A DNA stretch of 5,409 bases, from contig JAGPKI010000096.1 of assembly GCA_018054005.1 (NCBI GenBank), positions 1 through 5,409 on the forward strand, in the 5' to 3' direction. This document shows, piece by piece, positions 1-5,409 of this stretch. This DNA comes from Caldisericia bacterium. GTDB lineage: Bacteria > Caldisericota > Caldisericia > UBA6126 > JAGPKI01. A model generated the notes under the pieces. That model ran no database searches and was not told the DNA's origin. It saw only the letters and a program-made list of their open reading frames with translations. The position numbers and the translations under genes are program-made. The first letter of the stretch is position 1. Each line of letters opens with the position of its first letter.

Positions 1-459
1 AAAAGTATAAAAATGAATTACACCATCATTTCGTATAACAGCGCATTTATGCAGTGTTGCTTCGCTCCTCGGTTTCTGTTCGCATAGTATAAGTTTCCCA
101 CTTTAATTTTTTTTATGCTCTTCAAGTCATGTATACATCTTTATTTTTTAGTTTTAAATTTTGTATATACTAAATACCATTTCTCGTTTTGGAGTTTTAG
201 TTATCTTAAAGTATTTGGCATATAGCCTTTCGTTAGTTTCTACTCGTCTTATTTGTTTCTAATTCAGTACGTAACATTATTAATTTTTATCAAGAGCTTT
301 TTCATCTTCAACTGCCTGTTCTGGATTGTAATAATAATGAATATAGATTCTTCGAGGTGTGGAGTTTATGATTTAATAAGTTTAGAAATATTTGAATATA
401 ATTTTAATTTGATTTTAAATAATTTAAAACATCAAAAAAATTTAAACTTTAATAAATGA
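1..459. other. Non-genic, probably decayed accessory DNA
   Basis: No intact gene is visible here. Three short tracts look more protein-like than random AT-rich DNA, but each is closed by stops and lacks a credible start and ribosome binding site. The first is on the minus strand at 154-258 (34 residues, containing NERLYAKYFKITKTPKRE). The second is on the plus strand at about 237-371, ending FFEVWSL before a TGA. The third is in another plus-strand frame at about 340-456 (containing YDLISLEIFEYNFN). The second and third nearly abut and could be one reading frame split by a frameshift. At least one of the three must be chance, because the minus-strand tract overlaps the plus-strand one. A G+C-richer patch at about 33-95 is listed separately. 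I see no promoter or terminator I would defend. Confidence 0.5.
33..95. repeat. G+C-richer patch, possible dispersed repeat or attC-like remnant
   Basis: This stretch is visibly richer in G+C than the flanking DNA. It starts with GTATAACAGCGCAT and contains TATGC at 49-53 and GCATA at 82-86, which could pair across a loop of about 28 bases. GTATAAC differs by one base from the RYYYAAC core at one end of integron attC sites. The matching GTTRRRY core expected on the other side is not evident, so a functional attC is not shown. The patch resembles intergenic repeats I recall from other bacterial genomes, but that is memory and not a search result. Alternatives are a decayed palindromic element or a fragment of a lost gene. 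Confidence 0.25.
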
Positions 460-852
460 GAGAAATTTTTACAATCCTTAACAAAAGATGGTAAATTACT
501 TTGGGAAAGTGAAGCAGATTTCAGAACTCTATCATCACAATCTGAAACTATTGATTATTTCTGGAATCGTGAAGATAGTTTAGCTGATATAAAAAATTTA
601 GCTATTGATACTGAAAATAACATCTACTTTGCTTATGAAGTCCTGTCTGGATGCTCAATATATTGTTTTTCTCAAAATTGTGAGAGAAAATGGGAGCTTA
701 AACTCCCGGTACCTAAAATTAAAAAAGATTTATTTACAACCGATCAATCATTTAATACTTATATATCAGCATGTCCAGACCAATCAATATATTTTGTAGA
801 TTATACCTCTAATACTATTTATTGCATCCGGGACGAAGAAATTAAGAAATAA
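460..852 (+). pseudogene. 5'-truncated beta-propeller (PQQ/NHL-like) protein remnant
   Basis: The frame is open for 130 codons and ends at TAA 850-852. The translation is strongly protein-like. It contains TKDGKLLWESEADF near the start, then NLAIDTENNIYFAY followed by CSIYCFSQNCERKWELKLP, and near the end PDQSIYFVDYTSNTIYCI. The recurring pattern of hydrophobic-IYF strand, turn, and strand ending in a W is typical of blades of PQQ-like or NHL-like beta-propellers, with about two to three blades present. An intact propeller needs six to eight blades, or several hundred residues. In-frame TGA 457-459 lies just upstream, and the tract has no in-frame ATG, GTG or TTG. ATG 456-458 is out of frame and stops after 12 codons. 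The tract is therefore most likely the 3' end of a gene that lost its 5' part. A frameshifted longer gene is an alternative. The family call is by motif only. Confidence 0.6.
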
Positions 853-1144
853 TTGAATCTAACACCTTTTCGATTTTGTTTGAATTAAATAACATATCTT
901 AATAAAATGGTAGAATTCATATACTTGTCAAATAATTAGATATTCTCGAATCAGAGAAACTGATAATCTTTCGTTTCTATTCTATATTGTTAACGTTTAA
1001 ACAATTTATTGTATGTTTGCCATCATATCTAATAGCACTTTTAAATAATTCGGCTATTAATGCTTGAGAATTAACTTCAATTATACAGATACAATATATA
1101 GGAACTCTTTATTAAAGCGTAAAATCCAGTTAAACTTTAAATAA
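853..1144. other. Intergenic region, no intact gene
   Basis: This region separates the propeller remnant (+) from the convergent secreted-protein gene (-), so two transcripts would end here. I see no strong hairpin followed by a T-run for either. The best inverted repeats are AGAAAC/GTTTCT (955-960 and 973-978) and TAATAGC/GCTATTA (1030-1036 and 1053-1059). Both are short, have loops of 12-16 bases, and lack a T-tract, so neither is called a terminator. A coding-like relic on the minus strand is listed separately. Confidence 0.5.
977..1108 (-). pseudogene. Short coding-like relic, 43 codons, unidentified
   Basis: On the minus strand an open tract of 43 codons ends at TAG 977-979 and is bounded upstream by TAA 1109-1111. 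The middle reads EVNSQALIAELFKSAIRYDG, which has the alternating charged and hydrophobic pattern of an amphipathic helix followed by a turn. That is more protein-like than usual for chance AT-rich ORFs. There is no in-frame ATG, GTG or TTG start and no ribosome binding site. It lies directly downstream of the secreted-protein gene on the same strand but in no continuous frame with it. It may be the tail of a lost gene, possibly from a mobile element, or chance. I do not recognise a family. Confidence 0.25.
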
Positions 1145-3025
1145 TTATTTAGCTGGATAAGTTATTGTAATAGTCATTGTTTCGCCATTCCAATCAACAT
1201 TGCAGCCTAAAGCTTCAGTAACAAACCTAAGTGGTATAACTGTTCGCCCCTGTATAATCTGTGGAGGAACATCCATTTTCATTACCTTTCCGTTAACAAT
1301 AGCTTCCTTTTGCCCGATTGTAAGGGTTATAGAATTGTTACCAAGTTTGTAAGATACAGTTTTTACTCTTCCGTTTGAATCAGTAGTATATCCAACCTCA
1401 GCTCCGAGTGCTTCTCCTATAAATCTGAAAGGTACAAATGTTCTCCCTCTATCAATAAAAGGAGCTACATCTAAAGTATTGGTTACATCATTAACATAAG
1501 CAGTTTTGCTGTTTATTTTTAGGATTATAACTACTTTACCTCCAGGAGTAGTTCCAGTATATTCCACAGTTTTAGTTATTCTTATTGTGTCTCCTGCTTT
1601 ATTTGTTACAATAATTGTAATAGTATTGCTTCCAGGCTTTAATGTAACTGTAGCAGTGAAAGTACCATCTGAGTTTACAGAAACCAGGCTTCCGTTAACA
1701 GTAATTTTAGATCCAGGGTCAACTTTGCCTGTAAATGTATAACTTGGATTGTTTGTTTTTGCATTATCTGGGATTGAAACTTCTATTTTTGGCTTGTGAG
1801 GAGTAACACAAACTTCATTTGATTGATTAGATTCGCGATTGCCCCGATAAACAGCCTTAGCATAATAGCATGTTAAAACTCCATTGTCAACATTAGGATC
1901 TATATAATTAAGACCATTTATTGGAAAATCAGTTATTGGTATTTTGTAGTTTGAATCCGGAGTTTTACGATATATATTATAACCTATAAGATTAGTTTGT
2001 TCAACAATAGCTGTCCATTCAAGATATACTTTACCATCTCCAGGGTAAGCATACAGAACAAACTGCCCGCTGCCACCACCATTTCCTCCACCAGATCCCA
2101 CTTGTATAACATCACTTTTTCCAAGTAATTTAGTATATTCTTTTGCCCACATTCGAAATTCATATGAACCCTTTTCCTTTGGACAATCAAACTGAAGTGT
2201 ACCTGAAGTTTTACCTTTAAGATACTGGTAAGATACCCAACTTTTTTCACCTGCGCCTACTTTAAACAATCCAATCCAATCATTATCGTAACCAGGTGCA
2301 CCAGAATATGTAACAGTAAACTTTTGATTCCCACTCGAGTCAGAAGGGCTTAATGAAGCTTTGATGTTAATTGGTCCCCACTGGACAACAATTGGCTTAC
2401 TGGTTTTAAGATGTTTGGTATATTCTCGCGTCCAAAGTCTGAATTCATAATTATCTGGCGACTCCGGTGCAATGAATTCTAATGTACCTGAAGTTTTACC
2501 TTTAAGATACTGGTAAGATACCCAACTTTTTTCACCTGCGCCTACTTTGAATAATCCAATCCAATCATTATCGTAACCAGGTGCACCAGAATATGTAACA
2601 GTAATTTTTTTATTGGGACCAATATATAGTAAGCTTATTTTAGGTTCTAACGAAGTTGGTCCATATTCAATATTTACAATATTACTTTTAGCAATTTGTC
2701 TTGTCCACTCTTTTTCCCACATTCTAAATTCATACTTTCCAACCTCTTCAGGAGCTCCAAATGTAAGAGTGCCACTCTTGCTGCCTTTCAAATATTGATA
2801 TGTGATATACTCCCTCTCGCCTGCATTTGCTTTAAACAATCCAATCCAATCACTATCGTAACCAGGTGCACCAGAATATGTAACAGTAATTTTTTTATTG
2901 GGACCAAAAAAAATATTCGAAGGACTTGCAGAAAGAACAGGGTTTGCTTTTATAGGAATAAGCATAAATACGAAAGAAAATAAGATTAATGAAATTGAAA
3001 GGATAAATAACTTTAACTTACTCAT
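1145..3025 (-). CDS. Secreted multidomain protein: three SKICH-like repeats, FN3, Ig-like, duplicated stalk domain
   Basis: The gene encodes 626 residues. Residues 1-27 form a Sec signal peptide: MSKLK, a hydrophobic core at about 6-24, and likely cleavage after IKA27. Three repeats with an exact 95-residue period follow (about 30-124, 125-219 and 220-309). Each carries a TVTYSGAPGYD.DWIGLFK core, YQYLKG, SGTL.F and YEFR.W; these resemble a SKICH-type Ig-like beta-sandwich, by motif inference. Residues 310-320 are a Gly/Ser/Asn linker. Residues 321-410 look like fibronectin III (LEWTA, GYNIYRKT, YYAKAV). Residues 411-493 look like a bacterial Ig domain (FTGKVDPGSKITVNG, LKPGSNTITI). Residues 499-624 match the copper-amine-oxidase-N-like stalk family (PF07833) and hold two copies of its signature, GRTFVPFRFIGEALGAEVGY at 527-546 and GRTVIPLRFVTEALGCNVDW at 593-612. 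No catalytic domain, LPXTG motif or S-layer-homology domain is present, so it is probably an exported binding or surface-matrix protein with unknown ligand. The start is fixed by the signal peptide and by AAGGAG 10 bases upstream. Confidence 0.93.
   Translation of the reverse strand: MSKLKLFILSISLILFSFVFMLIPIKANPVLSASPSNIFFGPNKKITVTYSGAPGYDSDWIGLFKANAGEREYITYQYLKGSKSGTLTFGAPEEVGKYEFRMWEKEWTRQIAKSNIVNIEYGPTSLEPKISLLYIGPNKKITVTYSGAPGYDNDWIGLFKVGAGEKSWVSYQYLKGKTSGTLEFIAPESPDNYEFRLWTREYTKHLKTSKPIVVQWGPINIKASLSPSDSSGNQKFTVTYSGAPGYDNDWIGLFKVGAGEKSWVSYQYLKGKTSGTLQFDCPKEKGSYEFRMWAKEYTKLLGKSDVIQVGSGGGNGGGSGQFVLYAYPGDGKVYLEWTAIVEQTNLIGYNIYRKTPDSNYKIPITDFPINGLNYIDPNVDNGVLTCYYAKAVYRGNRESNQSNEVCVTPHKPKIEVSIPDNAKTNNPSYTFTGKVDPGSKITVNGSLVSVNSDGTFTATVTLKPGSNTITIIVTNKAGDTIRITKTVEYTGTTPGGKVVIILKINSKTAYVNDVTNTLDVAPFIDRGRTFVPFRFIGEALGAEVGYTTDSNGRVKTVSYKLGNNSITLTIGQKEAIVNGKVMKMDVPPQIIQGRTVIPLRFVTEALGCNVDWNGETMTITITYPAK
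2198..2319 (-). repeat. Direct repeat copy in third beta-sandwich repeat
   Basis: This 122-bp block matches 2483-2604 with only two mismatches, at a constant offset of 285 bp (95 codons). Both mismatches are synonymous, so a 40-residue stretch from VTYSGAPGYDNDWIGLFK through YQYLKGKTSGTL is identical in repeats 2 and 3. Outside the block the two repeats diverge sharply at both protein and DNA level. Confidence 0.95.
2483..2604 (-). repeat. Direct repeat copy in second beta-sandwich repeat
   Basis: This is the partner of 2198-2319. Its upstream-gene side overlaps a second near-identical block shared with repeat 1: positions 2546-2622 match 2831-2907 with three mismatches. At two of these three sites repeats 1 and 3 agree against repeat 2. 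The pattern is mosaic rather than a simple recent duplication of a whole 95-codon unit. Confidence 0.95.
2831..2907 (-). repeat. Direct repeat copy in first beta-sandwich repeat
   Basis: This 77-bp block encodes GPNKKITVTYSGAPGYDSDW and the following IGLFK, and matches 2546-2622 in repeat 2 at the same 285-bp offset. One of its three differences changes Ser to Asn, and the other two are silent. The downstream part of repeat 1 (residues about 66-120) has diverged from repeats 2 and 3. Confidence 0.93.
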
Positions 3026-3035
3026 TTTAATACCT

Positions 3036-3041
3036 CTCCTT
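3036..3041 (-). promoter_or_regulatory. Ribosome binding site of the secreted multidomain protein
   Basis: AAGGAG lies 10 bases upstream of ATG 3025-3023, inside a longer purine run AGAAGGAGAGG. It is a strong Shine-Dalgarno match of the kind usual in Firmicutes. It supports this start over any internal methionine. Confidence 0.85.
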
Positions 3042-3063
3042 CTTAAAATATTTACAATTGCGA

Positions 3064-3079
3064 TTAACCTTTTAACCTT
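3064..3079 (-). repeat. Tandem 8-bp repeat in the 5' leader
   Basis: On the transcribed strand AAGGTTAA occurs twice with no gap, within the predicted untranslated leader between the -10 box and the ribosome binding site. It could be a protein or RNA binding site, or it could be chance in AT-rich sequence. No partner copy is seen elsewhere in the leader. Confidence 0.4.
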
Positions 3080-3096
3080 TATACAACATTGTTAAT

Positions 3097-3126
3097 ATTA
3101 TACATTTAATAAAAAGGTATTGTCAA
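3097..3126 (-). promoter_or_regulatory. Consensus sigma-A promoter of the secreted multidomain protein
   Basis: Read on the minus strand, a perfect -35 box TTGACA (3126-3121) and a perfect -10 box TATAAT (3102-3097) are separated by 18 bases. Transcription should begin near 3089-3091, giving a leader of about 65 nucleotides before the ATG. Both hexamers match consensus exactly with near-optimal spacing, which predicts strong basal transcription independent of the upstream gene. A small palindrome (AACA-T-TGTT, 3085-3093) sits at the expected start site and could be an operator half-site, but it is too short to call. Confidence 0.85.
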
Positions 3127-3309
3127 TCTTTTTGGGTGAGAGCTCTGAATGTAAAAATTTTGTATAAAATTAATAGAGTTTAGACTTTAAATTTAACTTT
3201 ATCAATCCAAAAATGAGAAACTGAATATTAATCAATAGCGAGAAATATGTTTTGACAGTTGTTTTAGAAAGTGCTGAAATTTAGGGAAAGTTAATTTAGA
3301 TGAATTAAA
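3127..3309. other. Intergenic spacer between the two minus-strand genes
   Basis: This spacer lies upstream of the promoter and downstream of the large right-hand gene. An AT-only inverted repeat, TTAATT/AATTAA with a six-base loop, lies just past the TAG of that gene (about 3292-3309). It has no G-C pairs and no T-tract, so I do not call it a terminator. I see no small gene here. Whether some transcripts read through from the upstream gene cannot be told from sequence. Confidence 0.5.
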
Positions 3310-5409
3310 CTAATGAGTTAATTTCTCTTTTTCTTTTATGTCAGAAATATAATATTGTTCTCCTCTCTTAATAAATGATACTATAAAAATTTTTTCATTT
3401 GCCCAAATCTCCATATTCTCTATATTCTGTTCAGAGTCTGAATAACCACAAAAACATGCACTTTCAAACCTATTTAATTTGGCATATTCTAACAATTCTT
3501 TACTTACAACCCAATTTAATGCTTCTTCATCATCATTTTCTTTAATTGCATATACAAACTCTGAAATGGTATTGATTTCCGATGGAATGATTTTTGATGT
3601 TTCAAGAATGTATTGATCTCCCTTTTTAATCCAGATATCCTCGTACTCAATATGATTATCAGCGTGAGATAGACCAGGAAGTTCTATACTATCTAATTCA
3701 GCATAAGAATCACTTTTTACTAAGACCTTGTCAACGCCTGATCCAATAAAAGTTACTTTATAAACATTGCTTCTCCAGTTTGCATTAGAAAACCATTTTA
3801 TTGTCCATTTATGATCTATAAGCTGCATAATAATTAAATCTACTTGACCACTTCCTGTTCCACCAGTGTTATTGTCATAGATTAAAACCATTTCTGGTAT
3901 TTTTTCATTCCAGATAATTCTTCCTTCTATCAAAGCAGAAGATATCATAAATGGATGATCATCGTCATATCCAATAAATTCTTGAGAATACAATTTTCCT
4001 TTTTCTTTCCATAATAAAATATGAAAATCTGAATCGATCCAGAGGAGAGAATCTTCCCAGAAAAAATCAAATAATCTTCGCTGTTCTCCAGATTTAACCC
4101 ATTTAGCTTTAACATAGATATCTTTTTCTTTTGATAATAAGTCTATACTTTCTAATGCATTATTCCATTCCTTGATTGACCACTTCGATATTATTCTTTT
4201 GAATTCTAATAATTCCTGTCTACAATATGCTCTTTGGTAATAAAATTTACCTAAACTATACTCTGGATAATTCTGATAGTAATGTAAATCTTGAAAATAA
4301 TCCTCTAAAAAATTACTTTGTTTCATCGAAATATCCCAAACATCTCTCTTTTCGGGTAATTCAACTATTGCATCAATTAAAACTCTGTAACTTTCTTTTA
4401 AAATCAACAATAGATTATTATTTTTCGACACTTTTTCTTTAATACTTTTGTAACTACTAGACTCAGTAGATAATTTATTTTCTAATTTTGAAATAATTCC
4501 ATTAGACATTGAGATTGCTTTATCATATTTTTTTAGCATCAATAATGCCTGGGATTCAATTAATTGAATATGATAAGGCAATGATATATTCTTATTTATT
4601 AACAGTTTATATTTAGAAACAGAATTAAGAGCTTCAGAAGGCATATTGGCTTTTACTTGAACATCAGCTAACCACTCCCAATACGTTAATGAGCCAAAAT
4701 AATCATTCTCAATTTCTTTATAATAATTAACTACCTTTCTAAAATAAGTTGGATAAAAATTAATCGCTTCTTTTAAAGTATAATAATAGTCATACTTGTA
4801 TAAATCAACTTTATAAATTTCCTTATCAATTCTTTGCCAGAATGAAATTAATTCTTCTTTAGCAAAATCCCCGTATGGATTTTTCATTGTTATAAACTCA
4901 ATTTTATCATAAGTTTTTTCAACTTTTAACTCTGATTCGTCTGTATAAAGAATATCGTATATTCTGAAACGATTAACATTAAATGGATTATTAGATTTAG
5001 AACATAAAATTAGATATCTTGATTCAAATAAACGCATTTGCACTAAATCTTCATTTATTAACTCAATTTTGCCATATTCTTTCCAGACACTATCCTCTTT
5101 AAATGAAATCAATATTATTGTCTTTGATGGTTCAGTTGAGGAGTGATATGCAATGGTATATTTATCTGGATAGTAACTACTCTCTGAATGTATTATTATG
5201 AAATTATTATTTTTTCTAAGATTTTCTGGATGAATTATTTTTGCATTTTTAGGAATTAAGTCTTTAGCGGGATATTCTCCTATACCTTCATAATTACATT
5301 GGATCTCTTCTATTTCAGGATTAACATCAATATCTTTTTCTTCCTTTATAGAATTGTTTACTTTAATGGTTGTTATCTCCGGTATAAAAGAAGATGAATT
5401 GAAATAAAG
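3310..5409 (-). CDS. Unrecognised large protein, N-terminus beyond the window; TPR-like middle, beta-rich C-terminal half
   Basis: The frame ends at TAG 3312-3310 and is open without a stop to the last base, giving at least 699 residues. A TTG at 5112 would be a possible start, but it has no ribosome binding site and the 99 codons before it are equally protein-like, so the gene is 5'-partial. No in-frame ATG occurs in those 99 codons. Numbered from the window edge, residues 1-200 are mixed alpha/beta with many Tyr and Asp. Residues about 238-309 look like one or two TPR-type helical hairpins (YWEWLADVQVKANMPSEAL, YDKAISM). Residues 314-409 are further helices. Residues about 429-599 are beta-rich, including PEMVLIYDNNTGGTGSGQVD, a pattern seen in VCBS/FG-GAP-like and lipoprotein-associated domains. 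Residues 604-694 resemble a small SnoaL/NTF2-like or DUF-type domain with ACFCGYSD. No catalytic motif is recognised. An extracytoplasmic location is a guess from composition; the signal or anchor, if any, is outside the window. Function unknown. Confidence 0.9.
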   Translation of the reverse strand, partial: LYFNSSSFIPEITTIKVNNSIKEEKDIDVNPEIEEIQCNYEGIGEYPAKDLIPKNAKIIHPENLRKNNNFIIIHSESSYYPDKYTIAYHSSTEPSKTIILISFKEDSVWKEYGKIELINEDLVQMRLFESRYLILCSKSNNPFNVNRFRIYDILYTDESELKVEKTYDKIEFITMKNPYGDFAKEELISFWQRIDKEIYKVDLYKYDYYYTLKEAINFYPTYFRKVVNYYKEIENDYFGSLTYWEWLADVQVKANMPSEALNSVSKYKLLINKNISLPYHIQLIESQALLMLKKYDKAISMSNGIISKLENKLSTESSSYKSIKEKVSKNNNLLLILKESYRVLIDAIVELPEKRDVWDISMKQSNFLEDYFQDLHYYQNYPEYSLGKFYYQRAYCRQELLEFKRIISKWSIKEWNNALESIDLLSKEKDIYVKAKWVKSGEQRRLFDFFWEDSLLWIDSDFHILLWKEKGKLYSQEFIGYDDDHPFMISSALIEGRIIWNEKIPEMVLIYDNNTGGTGSGQVDLIIMQLIDHKWTIKWFSNANWRSNVYKVTFIGSGVDKVLVKSDSYAELDSIELPGLSHADNHIEYEDIWIKKGDQYILETSKIIPSEINTISEFVYAIKENDDEEALNWVVSKELLEYAKLNRFESACFCGYSDSEQNIENMEIWANEKIFIVSFIKRGEQYYISDIKEKEKLTH

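Noticed and set aside
253..459. A possible 68-residue protein beginning at TTG 253, or TGA 457-459 read through as tryptophan into the propeller tract
   Set aside because: There is no ribosome binding site, and the start region is a run of Phe/Ile/Leu typical of T-rich DNA. The real genes here use TGG for Trp and nothing suggests TGA recoding.
605..799. A 64-codon plus-strand frame inside the propeller tract
   Set aside because: It is an out-of-frame shadow. The frame ending at 852 has the clear blade motifs and this one does not.
903..931. Minus-strand TTGACA (931-926) with a possible -10 near 905
   Set aside because: The -10 candidate matches four of six bases, and the only thing downstream is the antisense strand of the propeller remnant.
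1030..1059. Inverted repeat TAATAGC/GCTATTA as a terminator
   Set aside because: The stem is only seven AT-rich pairs with a 16-base loop and has no T-run after it, so it is within chance for this composition.
1108..1140. TTAAAG/CTTTAA inverted repeat just past the secreted-protein stop as its terminator
   Set aside because: The stem has six pairs with only one G-C, a loop of about 17 bases, and no T-tract.
1984..2250. An 88-codon minus-strand frame inside the secreted-protein gene
   Set aside because: It overlaps the well-supported 626-residue frame on the same strand and has no ribosome binding site or family signal of its own.
2099..2907. CRISPR array suggested by regular repeats
   Set aside because: The 285-bp period is an in-frame protein domain repeat inside a coding gene and far too long for CRISPR units.
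2613..3095. Several plus-strand open frames opposite the secreted-protein gene
   Set aside because: They are antisense shadows of repeats 1 and 2 and the signal peptide, with no start signals and no protein-like pattern.
3252..3280. Plus-strand TTGACA with a weak TGAAAT box 17 bases on
   Set aside because: The -10 matches only four of six bases, and it would drive antisense transcription into the 3' end of the right-hand gene with no gene of its own.

Overview
The window is AT-rich (by eye roughly one third G+C). It reads like chromosomal DNA of a low-GC, Gram-positive-type anaerobe, most plausibly a member of the Clostridia. Three things point there: the C-terminal copper-amine-oxidase-N-like 'stalk' domain of the central gene, a family common in secreted clostridial proteins; a strong AAGGAG-type ribosome binding site; and a consensus sigma-A promoter. 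This placement is an inference. There are no rRNA, tRNA or housekeeping genes to confirm it.

Layout from left to right. Positions 1-459 hold no intact gene. They contain a short G+C-richer patch (about 33-95) that looks like a dispersed repeat or attC-like remnant, and short coding-like tracts broken by stops. Positions 460-852 (+) are an open, clearly protein-like tract with no start codon. It looks like the C-terminal end of a beta-propeller (PQQ/NHL-like) protein and is called a 5'-truncated pseudogene. Positions 853-1144 are non-genic apart from a 43-codon coding-like relic on the minus strand. Positions 1145-3025 (-) encode the best-defined gene, a secreted 626-residue multidomain protein: signal peptide, three tandem 95-residue beta-sandwich repeats, a glycine linker, a fibronectin-III-like domain, a bacterial Ig-like domain and a duplicated stalk domain. 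It has its own promoter and leader at 3026-3126. Positions 3310-5409 (-) are one reading frame that stays open to the window edge. At least 699 residues of an unrecognised, probably extracytoplasmic protein are present, with a helical TPR-like middle, a beta-rich part and a small C-terminal alpha+beta domain. Its true start lies beyond position 5409.

The two large genes point the same way but are separated by 284 bases containing a perfect -35/-10 promoter, so the downstream gene is probably transcribed independently. Nothing ties them into one pathway beyond a shared likely location outside the cytoplasm. The left 1.1 kb looks like decayed accessory DNA. I found no convincing new multi-gene system. 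The most interesting items are the near-identical DNA repeats inside the secreted protein gene, its SKICH-like repeat architecture, the decayed propeller gene, and the large unrecognised protein at the right edge.
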